From Synergistaceae bacterium (GTDB lineage: Bacteria > Synergistota > Synergistia > Synergistales > Aminobacteriaceae): a DNA stretch of 20,311 bases. Positions 5,129-12,815 of the stretch are shown here, one piece after another; position 1 is the first letter of the stretch; each line of letters opens with the position of its first letter. The stretch covers positions 1 through 20,311 of the forward strand of contig JAFRSL010000023.1 in NCBI GenBank assembly GCA_017427625.1. Reading direction: 5' to 3'. Below the pieces are notes generated by a model. It was not told the DNA's origin. It made no database searches and saw only the letters and a list, made by a program, of their open reading frames with translations. The position numbers and the translations under genes were made by a program.

Positions 5129-7520
5129 CCGTAAAGAAATCCGTCAATGGACGCGCTTTGTTCTCGTCAAATTCTTCCGTGAACTCAAAATAGCGTATGC
5201 CCATTATCTTTTTTTCGTTCACATTCAGCTTTAACTGCCTTATTGTCTTACGGAAACTTTGTATAAATTTATTCCGGCTCTGTGCTTCGTGTCCCGCTTC
5301 CTTGCACCATGTTACATACATCGTATACAGTGCTGAGCGTTCAATCTGGCCTGTGCATTCTGAGAACTTTTCACGGATAAACGCCGCTACAGGATTCATT
5401 ATCTGCATAAATTCTTCCATCATCACAGATTGTTCGGTGGTCTCCGTAAATCTCTTCTGTTCCCGCAAACGCTTGTAGCCTTCGTATGCCCAGTTGAAGA
5501 TTCCTGCAAGCTCCGTCTTGAGTTTCCCCTCAAGCTCTGTGTCCGCCTTTTCGCCTTCAAACTTGCACGGAAAATCTATGAAGCATATCCGCCGCAAAAA
5601 TCCTGATGTCGTATCACGGGACTTTATGTACTCATTGCACGCCGAAATCATTACACAGCGCGGGTTGAAGTTCACAAAGTCTTTGTTCTTAAAGCACCCG
5701 TTGATTGTATCTCCTACTACTATCTGCTTGAATATACTCTCTGCTCCCTTAACGTTTGAGCTGGTCTCCGTGCTTATATTCACAAGCGAGTTTATCAGGT
5801 TTATTCTTTGGAACGGCTCTATTAAGCTCGACATTTCTACGTTCGATACGTTTGCTTCTCCGAATACTGCGCGTAACACGTTCAAAAATACGCTTTTGCC
5901 GTTCGCCCCGTCTCCCATAAGAAAAAAGCATTTCTGCAATGAGCTGTCCGCGTAAAGTATATAACCCGTCATTTCCTGAAGCAATTTGATTGACGCTTCA
6001 CGCCCCGCCATTACCTCAGAAATAAACTTCTTCCACATCGGACAGTCGGCAGTCTCATCGTAATCATACGGTGCTTGTACCGAACTCATGAATGATGGGT
6101 TGTGATTTACCTTTTCGCCCGTTGCCAAATCAAGCACACAGTTTCGGAAGTTGAATATCGGCTTGCGGTTAAACATCTCTTCCGTTGTCGTTTCCGCTTT
6201 CAGGTAACGTATCAGGCTCTCAAGTTTCCCTCCGCTCGCCCAGTTACCGAGTATGTCCGCAAATATCCCTTTCACATAGTTATCCGCACACTTCTGCCAC
6301 ACTCCATGCTTATACTCAAAGAAACCTAATCCCTCAACATATTTCAGGTTATGCGCCTTCAGTATCTCTCGGATTACTATTTTTTCGATTGGCGGACGGA
6401 GGGCTTTCTTCAGTACTGTTGCAAGCCATTGCTTTGGGAATTTTCCCGACATATGCTCGAAAAGCTCCGCTAAATCAGCCTCATCTACAAAACGCGCTGC
6501 CTCGTATATAAACTTCTTGAACTCTTCGCGGTCTGTCATTCGTCCGGCAAGCATTTCTATCCCGGGTTTGGCTTCTTCCACCAGTTTGAACAAATCCCCG
6601 CCGGCTTCGTAGTATTCGCTTATATCCTTGTTGCCTTTAGGGAGAGTGCCGCACACAAACTTTATTCTGTAACGGAATAATATTTGCGCCATATTCACCT
6701 GAAACTTTGAACCCATATTATCATTGTCAAAGCATATGAATACACACTCCTGACTCTTGCAGAGGCTGATTACCTGCTTTAGGGCTTCTTTGCTGAAATA
6801 TCCGCTTATCGGTGACAAACACTTGAACCCTTCCTGCTCAAACGAAAGTACATCAAATGCTCCCTCCGTTATTATGCAGTATTTCTCAAGTATGGCCTTC
6901 CTTGCGTCATCCTTAACATCTCTCAGCATTTCTTCTCGATGTTTCGGCATAAACGTATGAAGCCCCCAGGGGATATGCTCATTCAGCTCGTCAATTTTCG
7001 CCTTCTTGTATTTCGGGGCTTCGGGATTCCCTGAACGGTCGCGCCCTACGTAGTATGCCACGTAATTATTCTTGTAATACGGGATTATCAGCCTGTCCGT
7101 GTTCGCGTCATAACCAATCCGCAATCGGTCTACCGTTTCTTTCTTGATACCCCGGCGGTAAAGATAAAGACGATCGCTCTCTCTCAGCTGTTCATGAAAG
7201 TACGCTATCTTGTCACATAGAGCCTCCGTGTAATCTCTCCAGTTCCCGCCGTAATCTCCGGCAAGTTCCCGTATCGCCTCACCTTTATCGCCCCCGTATT
7301 TAACTTCCGCGCAAAGGTCAATTACATCTCCTCCGCAGCCCGCGCTGTAGTCCCACCATCTGTCATTGTAGATTACAAACGCATTGTTCGACTTATGCGG
7401 ACCGGGGGCTATCGACATGCACCTGTCGCCGTCTTTACGCACAGGGAGGCCCAATACATCTCGCGCATACTCTAGGAGGCTGTACCGCTCCTTGATGTAA
7501 GCAATTCTGTCCACTCCCAT
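5115..7520 (-). CDS. Primase-helicase: TOPRIM primase plus D5/SF3 helicase
   Basis: This 801-residue protein probably primes and unwinds phage DNA. Residues 1-70 resemble a DnaG zinc-binding domain but keep only Cys34, His42 and Cys62 (ending GCGGDVIDL), so the usual CHC2/CxxC set is degenerate. A TOPRIM domain follows, with IITEGAFDVLSF (Glu219) and FDNDN (Asp265, Asp267). From about residue 450 comes a D5-N/P4-type region and an SF3 helicase: Walker A GDGANGKS (536-543), Walker B-like NISTE (581-585), sensor ISACNE (Asn629) and an arginine finger GFLRR (Arg643-644). A C-terminal winged-helix-like region ends the protein. The ATG at 7520 follows AAAGGAGGG at good distance and overlaps the resolvase gene by 49 bases. 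All helicase motifs are intact. Confidence 0.93.
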   Translation of the reverse strand: MGVDRIAYIKERYSLLEYARDVLGLPVRKDGDRCMSIAPGPHKSNNAFVIYNDRWWDYSAGCGGDVIDLCAEVKYGGDKGEAIRELAGDYGGNWRDYTEALCDKIAYFHEQLRESDRLYLYRRGIKKETVDRLRIGYDANTDRLIIPYYKNNYVAYYVGRDRSGNPEAPKYKKAKIDELNEHIPWGLHTFMPKHREEMLRDVKDDARKAILEKYCIITEGAFDVLSFEQEGFKCLSPISGYFSKEALKQVISLCKSQECVFICFDNDNMGSKFQVNMAQILFRYRIKFVCGTLPKGNKDISEYYEAGGDLFKLVEEAKPGIEMLAGRMTDREEFKKFIYEAARFVDEADLAELFEHMSGKFPKQWLATVLKKALRPPIEKIVIREILKAHNLKYVEGLGFFEYKHGVWQKCADNYVKGIFADILGNWASGGKLESLIRYLKAETTTEEMFNRKPIFNFRNCVLDLATGEKVNHNPSFMSSVQAPYDYDETADCPMWKKFISEVMAGREASIKLLQEMTGYILYADSSLQKCFFLMGDGANGKSVFLNVLRAVFGEANVSNVEMSSLIEPFQRINLINSLVNISTETSSNVKGAESIFKQIVVGDTINGCFKNKDFVNFNPRCVMISACNEYIKSRDTTSGFLRRICFIDFPCKFEGEKADTELEGKLKTELAGIFNWAYEGYKRLREQKRFTETTEQSVMMEEFMQIMNPVAAFIREKFSECTGQIERSALYTMYVTWCKEAGHEAQSRNKFIQSFRKTIRQLKLNVNEKKIMGIRYFEFTEEFDENKARPLTDFFTDDEG

Positions 7521-7924
7521 TTTGTTCCCTCCTTTGAGGTTAAACTTTTCTGCCCGTCCGCTAGTTTCTGCCTCACTAACTCTGCGTCAAAGCGGATTAC
7601 GGCATTCTCTTTCCTGTACCACACTAAAAAATATGCCTGTGCACCATTCTTCCGGCACATAAGCAAATTATTTAGCTGACTCAGTTTCGCGTTACTCAGA
7701 TTCCAGCGGTCGCCTGAACATTCTTTCGCGTCAAAGCAGTGGATTACTCCATTGCTGATAACCTCGTAATCAAACGGTTCTCCCTCAAGGTATATGCCCT
7801 GTTCGGTTCGGCGGGCGTGATTCTTGTGCATATGGATTCCGTTTGCGTTAAGGTATTTGCTTACTCGGTTCAGTTCCGCTTCAAATTCATGGCCGCGTCT
7901 TATACCTGCGGAAAATAGCCTCAT
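7472..7924 (-). CDS. RecU-like Holliday junction resolvase (PD-(D/E)XK)
   Basis: This 150-residue protein resembles phage RecU/recombination endonucleases that cut branched DNA before packaging. The N-terminus SAGIRRGHEFEAELNRVSKYL matches the RecU opening helix with its conserved Glu. The nuclease core is GEPFDYEVISNGVIHCFDAKEC, giving Asp52 and Asp65-x-Lys67 as the PD-(D/E)XK residues. A later segment LSNAKLSQLNNLLMC resembles the helix with the conserved Gln that follows in this fold. It overlaps the HTH gene by 38 bases upstream and the primase-helicase by 49 bases downstream, and its ATG (7924) has no clear ribosome binding site, so coupling is likely. Fold assignment is good; RecU membership is by motif reading only. 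Confidence 0.75.
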   Translation of the reverse strand: MRLFSAGIRRGHEFEAELNRVSKYLNANGIHMHKNHARRTEQGIYLEGEPFDYEVISNGVIHCFDAKECSGDRWNLSNAKLSQLNNLLMCRKNGAQAYFLVWYRKENAVIRFDAELVRQKLADGQKSLTSKEGTKWEWTELLTSRSGTAS

Positions 7925-8159
7925 AATATTTAGGCTGGGACATTTCTCTTGCTACCAGTTCACATTTCTTCCGATACTTTAATTTTGGAATTTCGCTTGC
8001 TGGTATAAGACGTTTTGTCATATTAGGATTAGTCGGACACGTACGCTGAATTTTTGCTTTTATTTCGCCCTTATCAATCATATATTTCAAAGTTGTAGGG
8101 CTTACATCATAAGCACGTGCAACATCAGGAATTGAGTAATACAATTCGTCATTATTCAT
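7887..8159 (-). CDS. Small helix-turn-helix DNA-binding protein
   Basis: This 90-residue protein has a MerR/excisionase-like winged HTH at its N-terminus: YSIPDVARAYDVSPTTLKYMIDKGEIKAKI (about residues 8-37), where the last helix is followed by a wing-like strand ending with a basic stretch. The C-terminal half is lysine- and arginine-rich (KLKYRKKCELVAREM...IFRRYKTRP). It starts in an ATGA overlap with the helicase stop; AGGAGG sits 11 bases upstream. It could be a Xis-like architectural protein, a regulator, or a replication helper. Without an integrase in view, excisionase function cannot be argued. Confidence 0.65.
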   Translation of the reverse strand: MNNDELYYSIPDVARAYDVSPTTLKYMIDKGEIKAKIQRTCPTNPNMTKRLIPASEIPKLKYRKKCELVAREMSQPKYYEAIFRRYKTRP

Positions 8160-9757
8160 GCTTCTTTCAGCCTCCTTATTATCTGGATTGCGTCATATTT
8201 TGTCATGCCTTCAACATCATATCCTGCACAGCTCAAGATATATTTCTGTTTCTTTGTCGGAGGCGAGGCAAAATGACGGGTTATTATCTGTCCGGCTTCA
8301 AACTTCGTTAGCTCCTTACCTCTAAATTCAGGGTAGGAACGCTCAATTAATGCCCGCTGTTTTTCGCTCGCTGGATAATTCCCCCAATGACGCATTACAT
8401 TCAAGTCCCACAATGCACGCTGGTTAGAGTAGTTACGCTGTAAATTGCTGTACACCTCATCAAAAACCTTCTGTGCAGGTTCAGGACGGCCATTCCACAG
8501 GATTCGCCCTAATGAATCCTCTGCGGGGATTATCATTCTAGGCTCACTCAATATCAGCCTTCCATCCGGCATTCGGAAATAATTTACTCCATGCATATCG
8601 TAATTATTGCGCTTTGCCCATAATTCAACATGTCTTACGTTCTTTATCCATGCTTGCGGAGTATCTTCCATTTCTGTTAGAACTTCGGGTATATCGAACA
8701 AGTTACCTTGAAGCCTGTATCGCTGGCTCGGTGGTATATCATCTATATCAAGTCCCAGCAGTGAAGGTGCTGTGCATAAATCTGCATCATCACTTATTCC
8801 TACACAATCTATCAGTAGTGCATATTCTTTGCCAGGATATAAACGAGTTGCCCTGCCCGCGCACTGGGTATACAGACTCACATTCCTTGTCGGCCTCGCC
8901 ATTATTACCGTTTGGATATTGGGTAAGTCTGTACCTTCCGTGAACACCATGCAATTCGTGATACATGGTATTTTCCCCTCACTGAATGCCTGTACTATTT
9001 CGCTCCTGTCCTCACCTCCTTTCACTGCTACTGCTCCGGGGATTTTCTCGGCTAATGCTTCCGCATGGGCTACTGAAGCACAGAATATCAGCACAGGCGG
9101 TTTCGCATAAAGTCTGTATGCCTCTGCTACTGCCTCATTCGCACTCTCGATATTCATTGCACGTTCAAGTGCTTCGGGCGCGTAATCTCCCAATCTCTGT
9201 GCCACATGCTGAAGGTCTACGCCTATATCAACACGCAAACAGTGTATATTGCTCAGATAGCCATTTTCGATACCCCAACGTAAATTTCGCTCATAGATTA
9301 TGTCCTGATATATCGCTTTCAGCCCCACTCCGTCATTGCGGTTCGGTGTCGCCGTGAAACCTAAGAGCAATCGCGGTTTGAAGTATTCAATGATTTTGCG
9401 ATAGGTCGGGGCGGGTGAGTGATGCGCTTCGTCTACTACTATCACATCAAATTCTTCAGGATTGAATTTTTCTAACCTACGAACTAATGACTGAACGGAT
9501 GCGCTTATTACTTCTTCACCGTGTGAAGTCTCATTACCCTGTTCCACTCCGAATGAACAGTCAAAGTATTTTTCAGGCTGGTGCACTAACTCATCTCGAT
9601 GTGAAAGTATCAGCATTCGTCCGCGTCTGGGTACTCGCGAGAAAATCACTGACTTCCCGAGTCCTGTGGCTAAACACAGAAGGTAAGCTCCAGCGTCTGG
9701 AATTGACGCAAGAGCCTCCTCTTGATATGGCCTTAATTGAATTATTTTTTTCTCCAT
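8156..9757 (-). CDS. SF2 DEAD/DEAH-box helicase, phage replication
   Basis: This 533-residue protein is a superfamily 2 helicase of the kind found in phage replication blocks. Domain 1 has a Q-motif-like start (LRPYQEEAL), Walker A ATGLGKS (30-36), motif Ia SHRDEL, the DEAH box VVDEAHHS (109-112) and motif III GFTATP (133-138). Domain 2 shows motif IV VLIFCAS, motif V FTEGTDLPN and motif VI QCAGRATR (298-305). The last 150 residues form a C-terminal extension with a repeated LTKFEAGQII / MTKYDAIQII theme. The ATG at 9757 has AGGAGG at 8 bases. It likely unwinds or remodels DNA together with the neighbouring Sak4-like ATPase and DUF669 protein; that partnership is inferred from order. Confidence 0.93.
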   Translation of the reverse strand: MEKKIIQLRPYQEEALASIPDAGAYLLCLATGLGKSVIFSRVPRRGRMLILSHRDELVHQPEKYFDCSFGVEQGNETSHGEEVISASVQSLVRRLEKFNPEEFDVIVVDEAHHSPAPTYRKIIEYFKPRLLLGFTATPNRNDGVGLKAIYQDIIYERNLRWGIENGYLSNIHCLRVDIGVDLQHVAQRLGDYAPEALERAMNIESANEAVAEAYRLYAKPPVLIFCASVAHAEALAEKIPGAVAVKGGEDRSEIVQAFSEGKIPCITNCMVFTEGTDLPNIQTVIMARPTRNVSLYTQCAGRATRLYPGKEYALLIDCVGISDDADLCTAPSLLGLDIDDIPPSQRYRLQGNLFDIPEVLTEMEDTPQAWIKNVRHVELWAKRNNYDMHGVNYFRMPDGRLILSEPRMIIPAEDSLGRILWNGRPEPAQKVFDEVYSNLQRNYSNQRALWDLNVMRHWGNYPASEKQRALIERSYPEFRGKELTKFEAGQIITRHFASPPTKKQKYILSCAGYDVEGMTKYDAIQIIRRLKEA

Positions 9758-9769
9758 TCAGAAAACCTC

Positions 9770-10249
9770 CTAGAATGGCATTCCTCCATCTTCAAAATTC
9801 ACCATCTCAGAATTTACCTGCGGAGACGTATGTGCTGTTGAATCCTGCCATGCGGGTAATTCGCTCTGGTCTTTACGCAAGATAAAATTCTTCACTACTG
9901 CACGCTTGCCACCTTTGTTATTGTCTTCATTGATGATTTCTGCTGCTCCGGCTTTACCCTTCCATGTTTCCACATCAAGATTGCCGGGCTGTATGCTAAA
10001 GCTGTCATATATCCAGCCTAACCTGTCGTTTGTTCGAGTTATACCTTCAGGAGTCGTCATATCGAATACTACGTAATGCCAGATTGTGCTGTTGTATCCG
10101 CTCACTTTCAGCGTTAGTTTCACCATCTGCTTGCCTGTCTTTGAGGTCTGCTCTTCCGCTTCCTCTATCCTCACTCGGTATTTTCCGGGGGGAATTAACT
10201 TGAATCGGTTGGGATTAAAGTCTGCTGCGTTGTATGTCCACTGTATCAT
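9770..10249 (-). CDS. DUF669 family, probable ssDNA-binding protein
   Basis: This 159-residue protein matches DUF669, phage proteins thought to bind single-stranded DNA and often encoded beside Sak4/Erf-type recombinases. Visible features are the beta-rich opening PPGKYRVRIEEAEEQTSKTGKQMVKLTL, the YVVFDMTTPEG segment and the terminal FEDGGMPF. That acidic-hydrophobic tail looks like the protein-interaction tail of bacterial SSB (DDDIPF). The ATG at 10249 follows AAAGGA; the gene overlaps the upstream small gene by 35 bases. It probably coats ssDNA and recruits helicase or annealase in this replication module; ssDNA binding is family inference. Confidence 0.8.
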   Translation of the reverse strand: MIQWTYNAADFNPNRFKLIPPGKYRVRIEEAEEQTSKTGKQMVKLTLKVSGYNSTIWHYVVFDMTTPEGITRTNDRLGWIYDSFSIQPGNLDVETWKGKAGAAEIINEDNNKGGKRAVVKNFILRKDQSELPAWQDSTAHTSPQVNSEMVNFEDGGMPF

Positions 10250-10463
10250 TTAGCTCGTTCCTTTCTTGATTTAACCATTCACCTGCTAAGATACTGCACT
10301 CATAAAGTTTTTTGTGTATCTCCTTCATTGTGCGTACCTCTTCAGGTGATGCTCCGTCATAACAATTTATGAGACCCTCAAATCCTGAGAGCCTCATTAC
10401 TATGTCATGCCATCGTTCTAATCTTTTGCGCTGGGTATTGAATTTGCGGTTGAACTTGCTCAC
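10215..10463 (-). CDS. Hypothetical small basic helical protein
   Basis: This 82-residue protein is not recognised. It is basic at the N-terminus (KFNRKFNTQRKRLERWHD) and then forms two predicted helices, with no metal motif or membrane segment. It starts with GTG in a GTGA overlap with the stop of the phospholipase-D-like gene, after GAGAGA, and ends inside the DUF669 gene (35-base overlap). Tight overlaps on both sides argue that it is a real gene translated by coupling. Position suggests a replication or recombination accessory factor; nothing in the sequence states its function. Confidence 0.55.
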   Translation of the reverse strand: MSKFNRKFNTQRKRLERWHDIVMRLSGFEGLINCYDGASPEEVRTMKEIHKKLYECSILAGEWLNQERNELNDTVDIQRSRL

Positions 10464-10921
10464 AGTTTATCTCTCACAATCTGAGCACTCTGCAAGAGAC
10501 TGGTAAATACTATCTGATAGAACCTAAAAGCCTCTTTTGAGTGCATACCTATAGAAGTTTCTGCCCAATTACTCCTGCCAAAATTTGCAGATGAAAGCCA
10601 AACAGTATCAGGTTCAATTAGTACAAATTTTGCGTGAATATCTTTACGTATAGCTATTTCTATATCAGGAAATTTTTCTTTTAGACGCATAGATTTATCA
10701 TAAAACTTTGCATGAGCTATGATAGAAATATTATGTGGTCTTTTACAAAGTATCCCTTCAATGTAAGATAAATTAGGCAATGAATAGGTAACAATATAAA
10801 TATGTCCCTTAACATGAGCAATTTGAGATAATCTAGTACCCCAAGATGAACCATAGGCATATGAGATTTTAGCGTCATTAATACGTATAGCATTTCCTCC
10901 ATTATCAGTCTTAAATGATAT
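10460..10921 (-). CDS. Phospholipase-D-like (HKD) nuclease-type protein, ATA start
   Basis: In this reading frame the protein is 153 residues with one HKD motif: His96-x-Lys98-x4-Glu103-x6-Ser110-Ser111-x-Asn113, where Glu replaces the usual Asp and SS replaces GS. A single HKD in about 150 residues is the size of Nuc-type endonucleases, which dimerise to form the active site. The frame upstream of a TTG at 10780 still reads as protein (TDNGGNAIRINDAKISYAYG), so the TTG start would remove a third of it. The only start at proper distance from AAAGGAGGTGA is ATA at 10921-10919; TGA closes the frame just above it. The gene is much more AT-rich than its neighbours and splits the replication block, suggesting a recent acquisition. 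Confidence 0.65.
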   Translation of the reverse strand: MSFKTDNGGNAIRINDAKISYAYGSSWGTRLSQIAHVKGHIYIVTYSLPNLSYIEGILCKRPHNISIIAHAKFYDKSMRLKEKFPDIEIAIRKDIHAKFVLIEPDTVWLSSANFGRSNWAETSIGMHSKEAFRFYQIVFTSLLQSAQIVRDKL

Positions 10922-10963
10922 TATTATTCACCTCCTTTCACATGCACCGAAAAAATTTTGATT

Positions 10964-11629
10964 TTACTCAGTGCCTCCGCTCAATACTTCCCCGAACTTA
11001 CAGAATTTCCGCTTGTAGATTCTGTCCTTTGCTACCACATCAGGCCGTCCTTCAAGCCATACATAGCGGTCGCCGTTCTCTGTGTTCGTTACGATACGCC
11101 CGACTATGTCGCAGAGCCCGCAAAGGTTCTCCATGTTCTTGTCTCTCAGAAGCGGTGTCGTCCGCGTGTATTTCTCTCCTGTCGGCGCGGTTATCTCTGT
11201 GTATTTTTCCCACGCCGTGAAAATTACGTTGCAAGGTAATGCCCTTAGCTGTCTGCACCAGTCGATTATGTAACAGTCTGCGCGCTGGTAATCCTGAAGG
11301 CTCGGTACTCCTTTGTTGTTCCCTGTCCGTCCGAAATATGCCAGCATCGCTCGTTCTAATTCGCTCAGGCTGTCAAGGCAAACGTTATCGTATTCGCATT
11401 TGCTCTGAAGCTCCTTGATTATGCCGGGTATCTCTCCTACGTTTTCGGAGATTCTCACTATATCTACGTTCTCATTTCCGGCCAATACGCTCGTTCCTTT
11501 ATCTACGTCGATTATCAGTGTTCGGCCTCTCTGATTGCCCAGCAAGGTCGTTTTTCCCATGCCGGGCGCACCGTAGATTAACACACTCAAATTTTCCGGC
11601 TTGATGTCCTTCGCTTTCGTTATGTTCAT
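10964..11629 (-). CDS. Sak4-like RecA-fold ATPase (AAA_24-type)
   Basis: This 221-residue P-loop ATPase has IYGAPGMGKTTLL (Walker A at residues 20-27), a second strand TLIIDVDKGTSVLA and a Walker B-like NVCLDSLSEL (Asp86). Phage ATPases of this size and order are Sak4-type, RecA/Rad51-related proteins that promote single-strand annealing with an SSB partner. Here the DUF669 protein three genes downstream and the Cas4-like nuclease upstream would complete such a system. The longer frame begins at 11665, but the ATG at 11629 has AAAGGATT at 7 bases and forms an ATGA overlap with the upstream gene, so I chose it. The AAA_24/Sak4 assignment is by motif and context. Confidence 0.8.
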   Translation of the reverse strand: MNITKAKDIKPENLSVLIYGAPGMGKTTLLGNQRGRTLIIDVDKGTSVLAGNENVDIVRISENVGEIPGIIKELQSKCEYDNVCLDSLSELERAMLAYFGRTGNNKGVPSLQDYQRADCYIIDWCRQLRALPCNVIFTAWEKYTEITAPTGEKYTRTTPLLRDKNMENLCGLCDIVGRIVTNTENGDRYVWLEGRPDVVAKDRIYKRKFCKFGEVLSGGTE

Positions 11630-11811
11630 GATTGAATCCTTTCTCGTTCTTCTCCTGCAAAGCAATAACCTTCAGGATTTGTCTTACAGCCATTGCCCCA
11701 GAATTTGCAGATTTCATGAGCCACTATTAAAGGCACTCCATTAACATTAGCCCATGAATTTTTCTCAAAGTGCTTGCATTCCTTGCACTGGATTACTCTC
11801 ACTACTTTCAT
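11626..11811 (-). CDS. Cysteine-rich small protein, probable zinc binder
   Basis: This 61-residue protein has five cysteines: a QCKECKHF pair near the N-terminus, then HEICKFWGNGCKT, and a last Cys in EGYCFAGEE. The CxxCKHFE start followed by C-x5-C is common in tiny phage proteins that fold around a zinc ion. It starts and ends in 4-base ATGA overlaps with its neighbours and has an excellent AAAGGAGG site, so it is certainly translated. Function is unknown; it sits directly upstream of the Sak4-like ATPase. Confidence 0.7.
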   Translation of the reverse strand: MKVVRVIQCKECKHFEKNSWANVNGVPLIVAHEICKFWGNGCKTNPEGYCFAGEERERIQS

Positions 11812-12044
11812 TTCGTAGCCTCCTTTAATGCATCGATTATTCGGTCGTAGTCGTAGTGCGGTAATGTACAGTTCGTACAGTCCTTGATACCGTTCGAGAG
11901 TATTTCAGGATTGCCGGGACATTCAGACATTCGATAAAGCGGGCAGTAGCAGAACAGGCAGTTGAAATTTTCCGTGTCAGTTACCTTATGGCACGGGAAA
12001 TATTCGCAGTCGGCGTTGCGGAAAAATCTATAACTATTCTTCAC
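11808..12044 (-). CDS. Cysteine-rich small domain protein (PF04071-like)
   Basis: This 78-residue protein matches the 'cysteine-rich small domain' pattern: SYRFFRNADCEYFPCHK, then NCLFCYCPLY, CPGN, and KDCTNCTLPH, with nine cysteines in all. Cellular members of this family occur in anaerobes and methanogens, sometimes near cobalamin genes, and their function is not established. It starts with GTG at 12044 after GGGAGA, its first codons overlap the 3' remnant of a Lar-like gene, and it ends in an ATGA overlap with the next gene. Finding the family inside a phage early operon is unusual. Zinc or Fe-S binding is likely from the cysteines. Confidence 0.75.
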   Translation of the reverse strand: MKNSYRFFRNADCEYFPCHKVTDTENFNCLFCYCPLYRMSECPGNPEILSNGIKDCTNCTLPHYDYDRIIDALKEATK

Positions 12045-12202
12045 AGCCTATTCTCCCATTCCACACTTCTATTGCCTCTTCTTTGATACCGTAATTAGTT
12101 ATGAAAGCGAAAACATTTAACATGCCACATTCCGCTTCTGTCTATGACAAAATCCACTGCGTGGCTATTACATTGCGGGCAGGTTTTTAGTTCCTCAGTC
12201 AT
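12034..12202 (-). pseudogene. Frameshifted Lar-family (restriction alleviation-like) gene
   Basis: ATG at 12202 begins MTEELKTCPQCNSHAVDF and continues to SGMWHVKCFRFHN, then stops at 12095. One base later, in another frame, the sequence reads NYGIKEEAIEVWNGR and runs to a TAG at 12034. EAI..WN is the normal end of Lar-family proteins, and the CPxC start is their normal beginning, so a single extra base near 12097 splits one gene. The second cysteine pair is also damaged (CFRF instead of CxxC). An intact Lar-like gene exists at 16010-16198. Lar proteins of phage reduce host type I restriction. A 35-residue truncated product could still be made; ribosomal frameshifting is less likely because no slippery run is seen. 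Confidence 0.65.
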
Positions 12203-12809
12203 GGCCGTTCTCCCTGTACACGCAATCTTCCAGCAAATAGCGGTATTCTTCTGGAATTGCCTCATACAATGAATACGCAAGGGAGCGAAATTCCTTGAGT
12301 GCGGCTGGACTGGTTCGGAGCTTCAGTATGTGTCTCAACTCTCGTATGTTGGACGTGAGAATGAGATTAGTCGGCCAGAACTCCGGCAGAAAATATTTCA
12401 GCTCATCATCGGATAATGCAGGATAATTTTCTGCTAACGTTATGAAATGCTCCGCCTCAGCATATTTCAGGCTATCTATACTGCCGAATTTGGAGCTGTA
12501 CGGAAAATGCTTCTCAATAAACTCCCTTGTCGCATTCTTTGTGAGCGTGTGCCGCGTGCTTTCCACTGACCGCGATATATGCCTGTGCCGTGCGAGTTCC
12601 TGCAAACATGCACGCGATAGTCCCTTCACGCTATAGGTTAGCGTTATGTGTTCAAGCGTTGTCTCATGTTCCGCCTTGATTGCGCGGGTTAAGACTTCTT
12701 TCGGCTCAAACTCCTTGTCTGCGTTCGCGTGACAGGTTAGGTGTCCGATTGCTGCGTTTCTCTCCATTATCCCGATATATTCAGGAGGCGTTAATAATTT
12801 CACTTCCAA
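12195..12809 (-). CDS. thyX: Flavin-dependent thymidylate synthase ThyX
   Basis: ThyX makes dTMP from dUMP with methylene-tetrahydrofolate, FAD and NADPH, feeding phage DNA synthesis. The signature RHRHISRSVESTR (residues 74-86) fits the ThyX RHRxxSxxxxSxR motif. EHITLTYSVKGLSRA before it and NIRELRHILKLRTSPAA after it are further conserved ThyX blocks. I place the start at TTG 12809, which has AAAGGAG exactly 8 bases upstream; a longer frame from 12863 has no properly spaced site. The product is then 204 residues, a normal ThyX size. A structured leader with a duplicate of its ribosome binding site lies just upstream. The gene overlaps the decayed Lar gene by 8 bases. Confidence 0.93.
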   Translation of the reverse strand: MEVKLLTPPEYIGIMERNAAIGHLTCHANADKEFEPKEVLTRAIKAEHETTLEHITLTYSVKGLSRACLQELARHRHISRSVESTRHTLTKNATREFIEKHFPYSSKFGSIDSLKYAEAEHFITLAENYPALSDDELKYFLPEFWPTNLILTSNIRELRHILKLRTSPAALKEFRSLAYSLYEAIPEEYRYLLEDCVYRENGHD

Positions 12810-12815
12810 GATATT

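Noticed and set aside
9487..9885. Plus-strand 132-codon frame
   Set aside because: It lies opposite the SF2 helicase and DUF669 genes and has no supporting ribosome binding site or family motif.
10717..10902. 61-codon minus-strand frame beginning MEEMLYVL
   Set aside because: It overlaps the PLD-like frame, which shows a real HKD motif and continuous protein-like sequence; this frame is a Leu/Ile-rich shadow.
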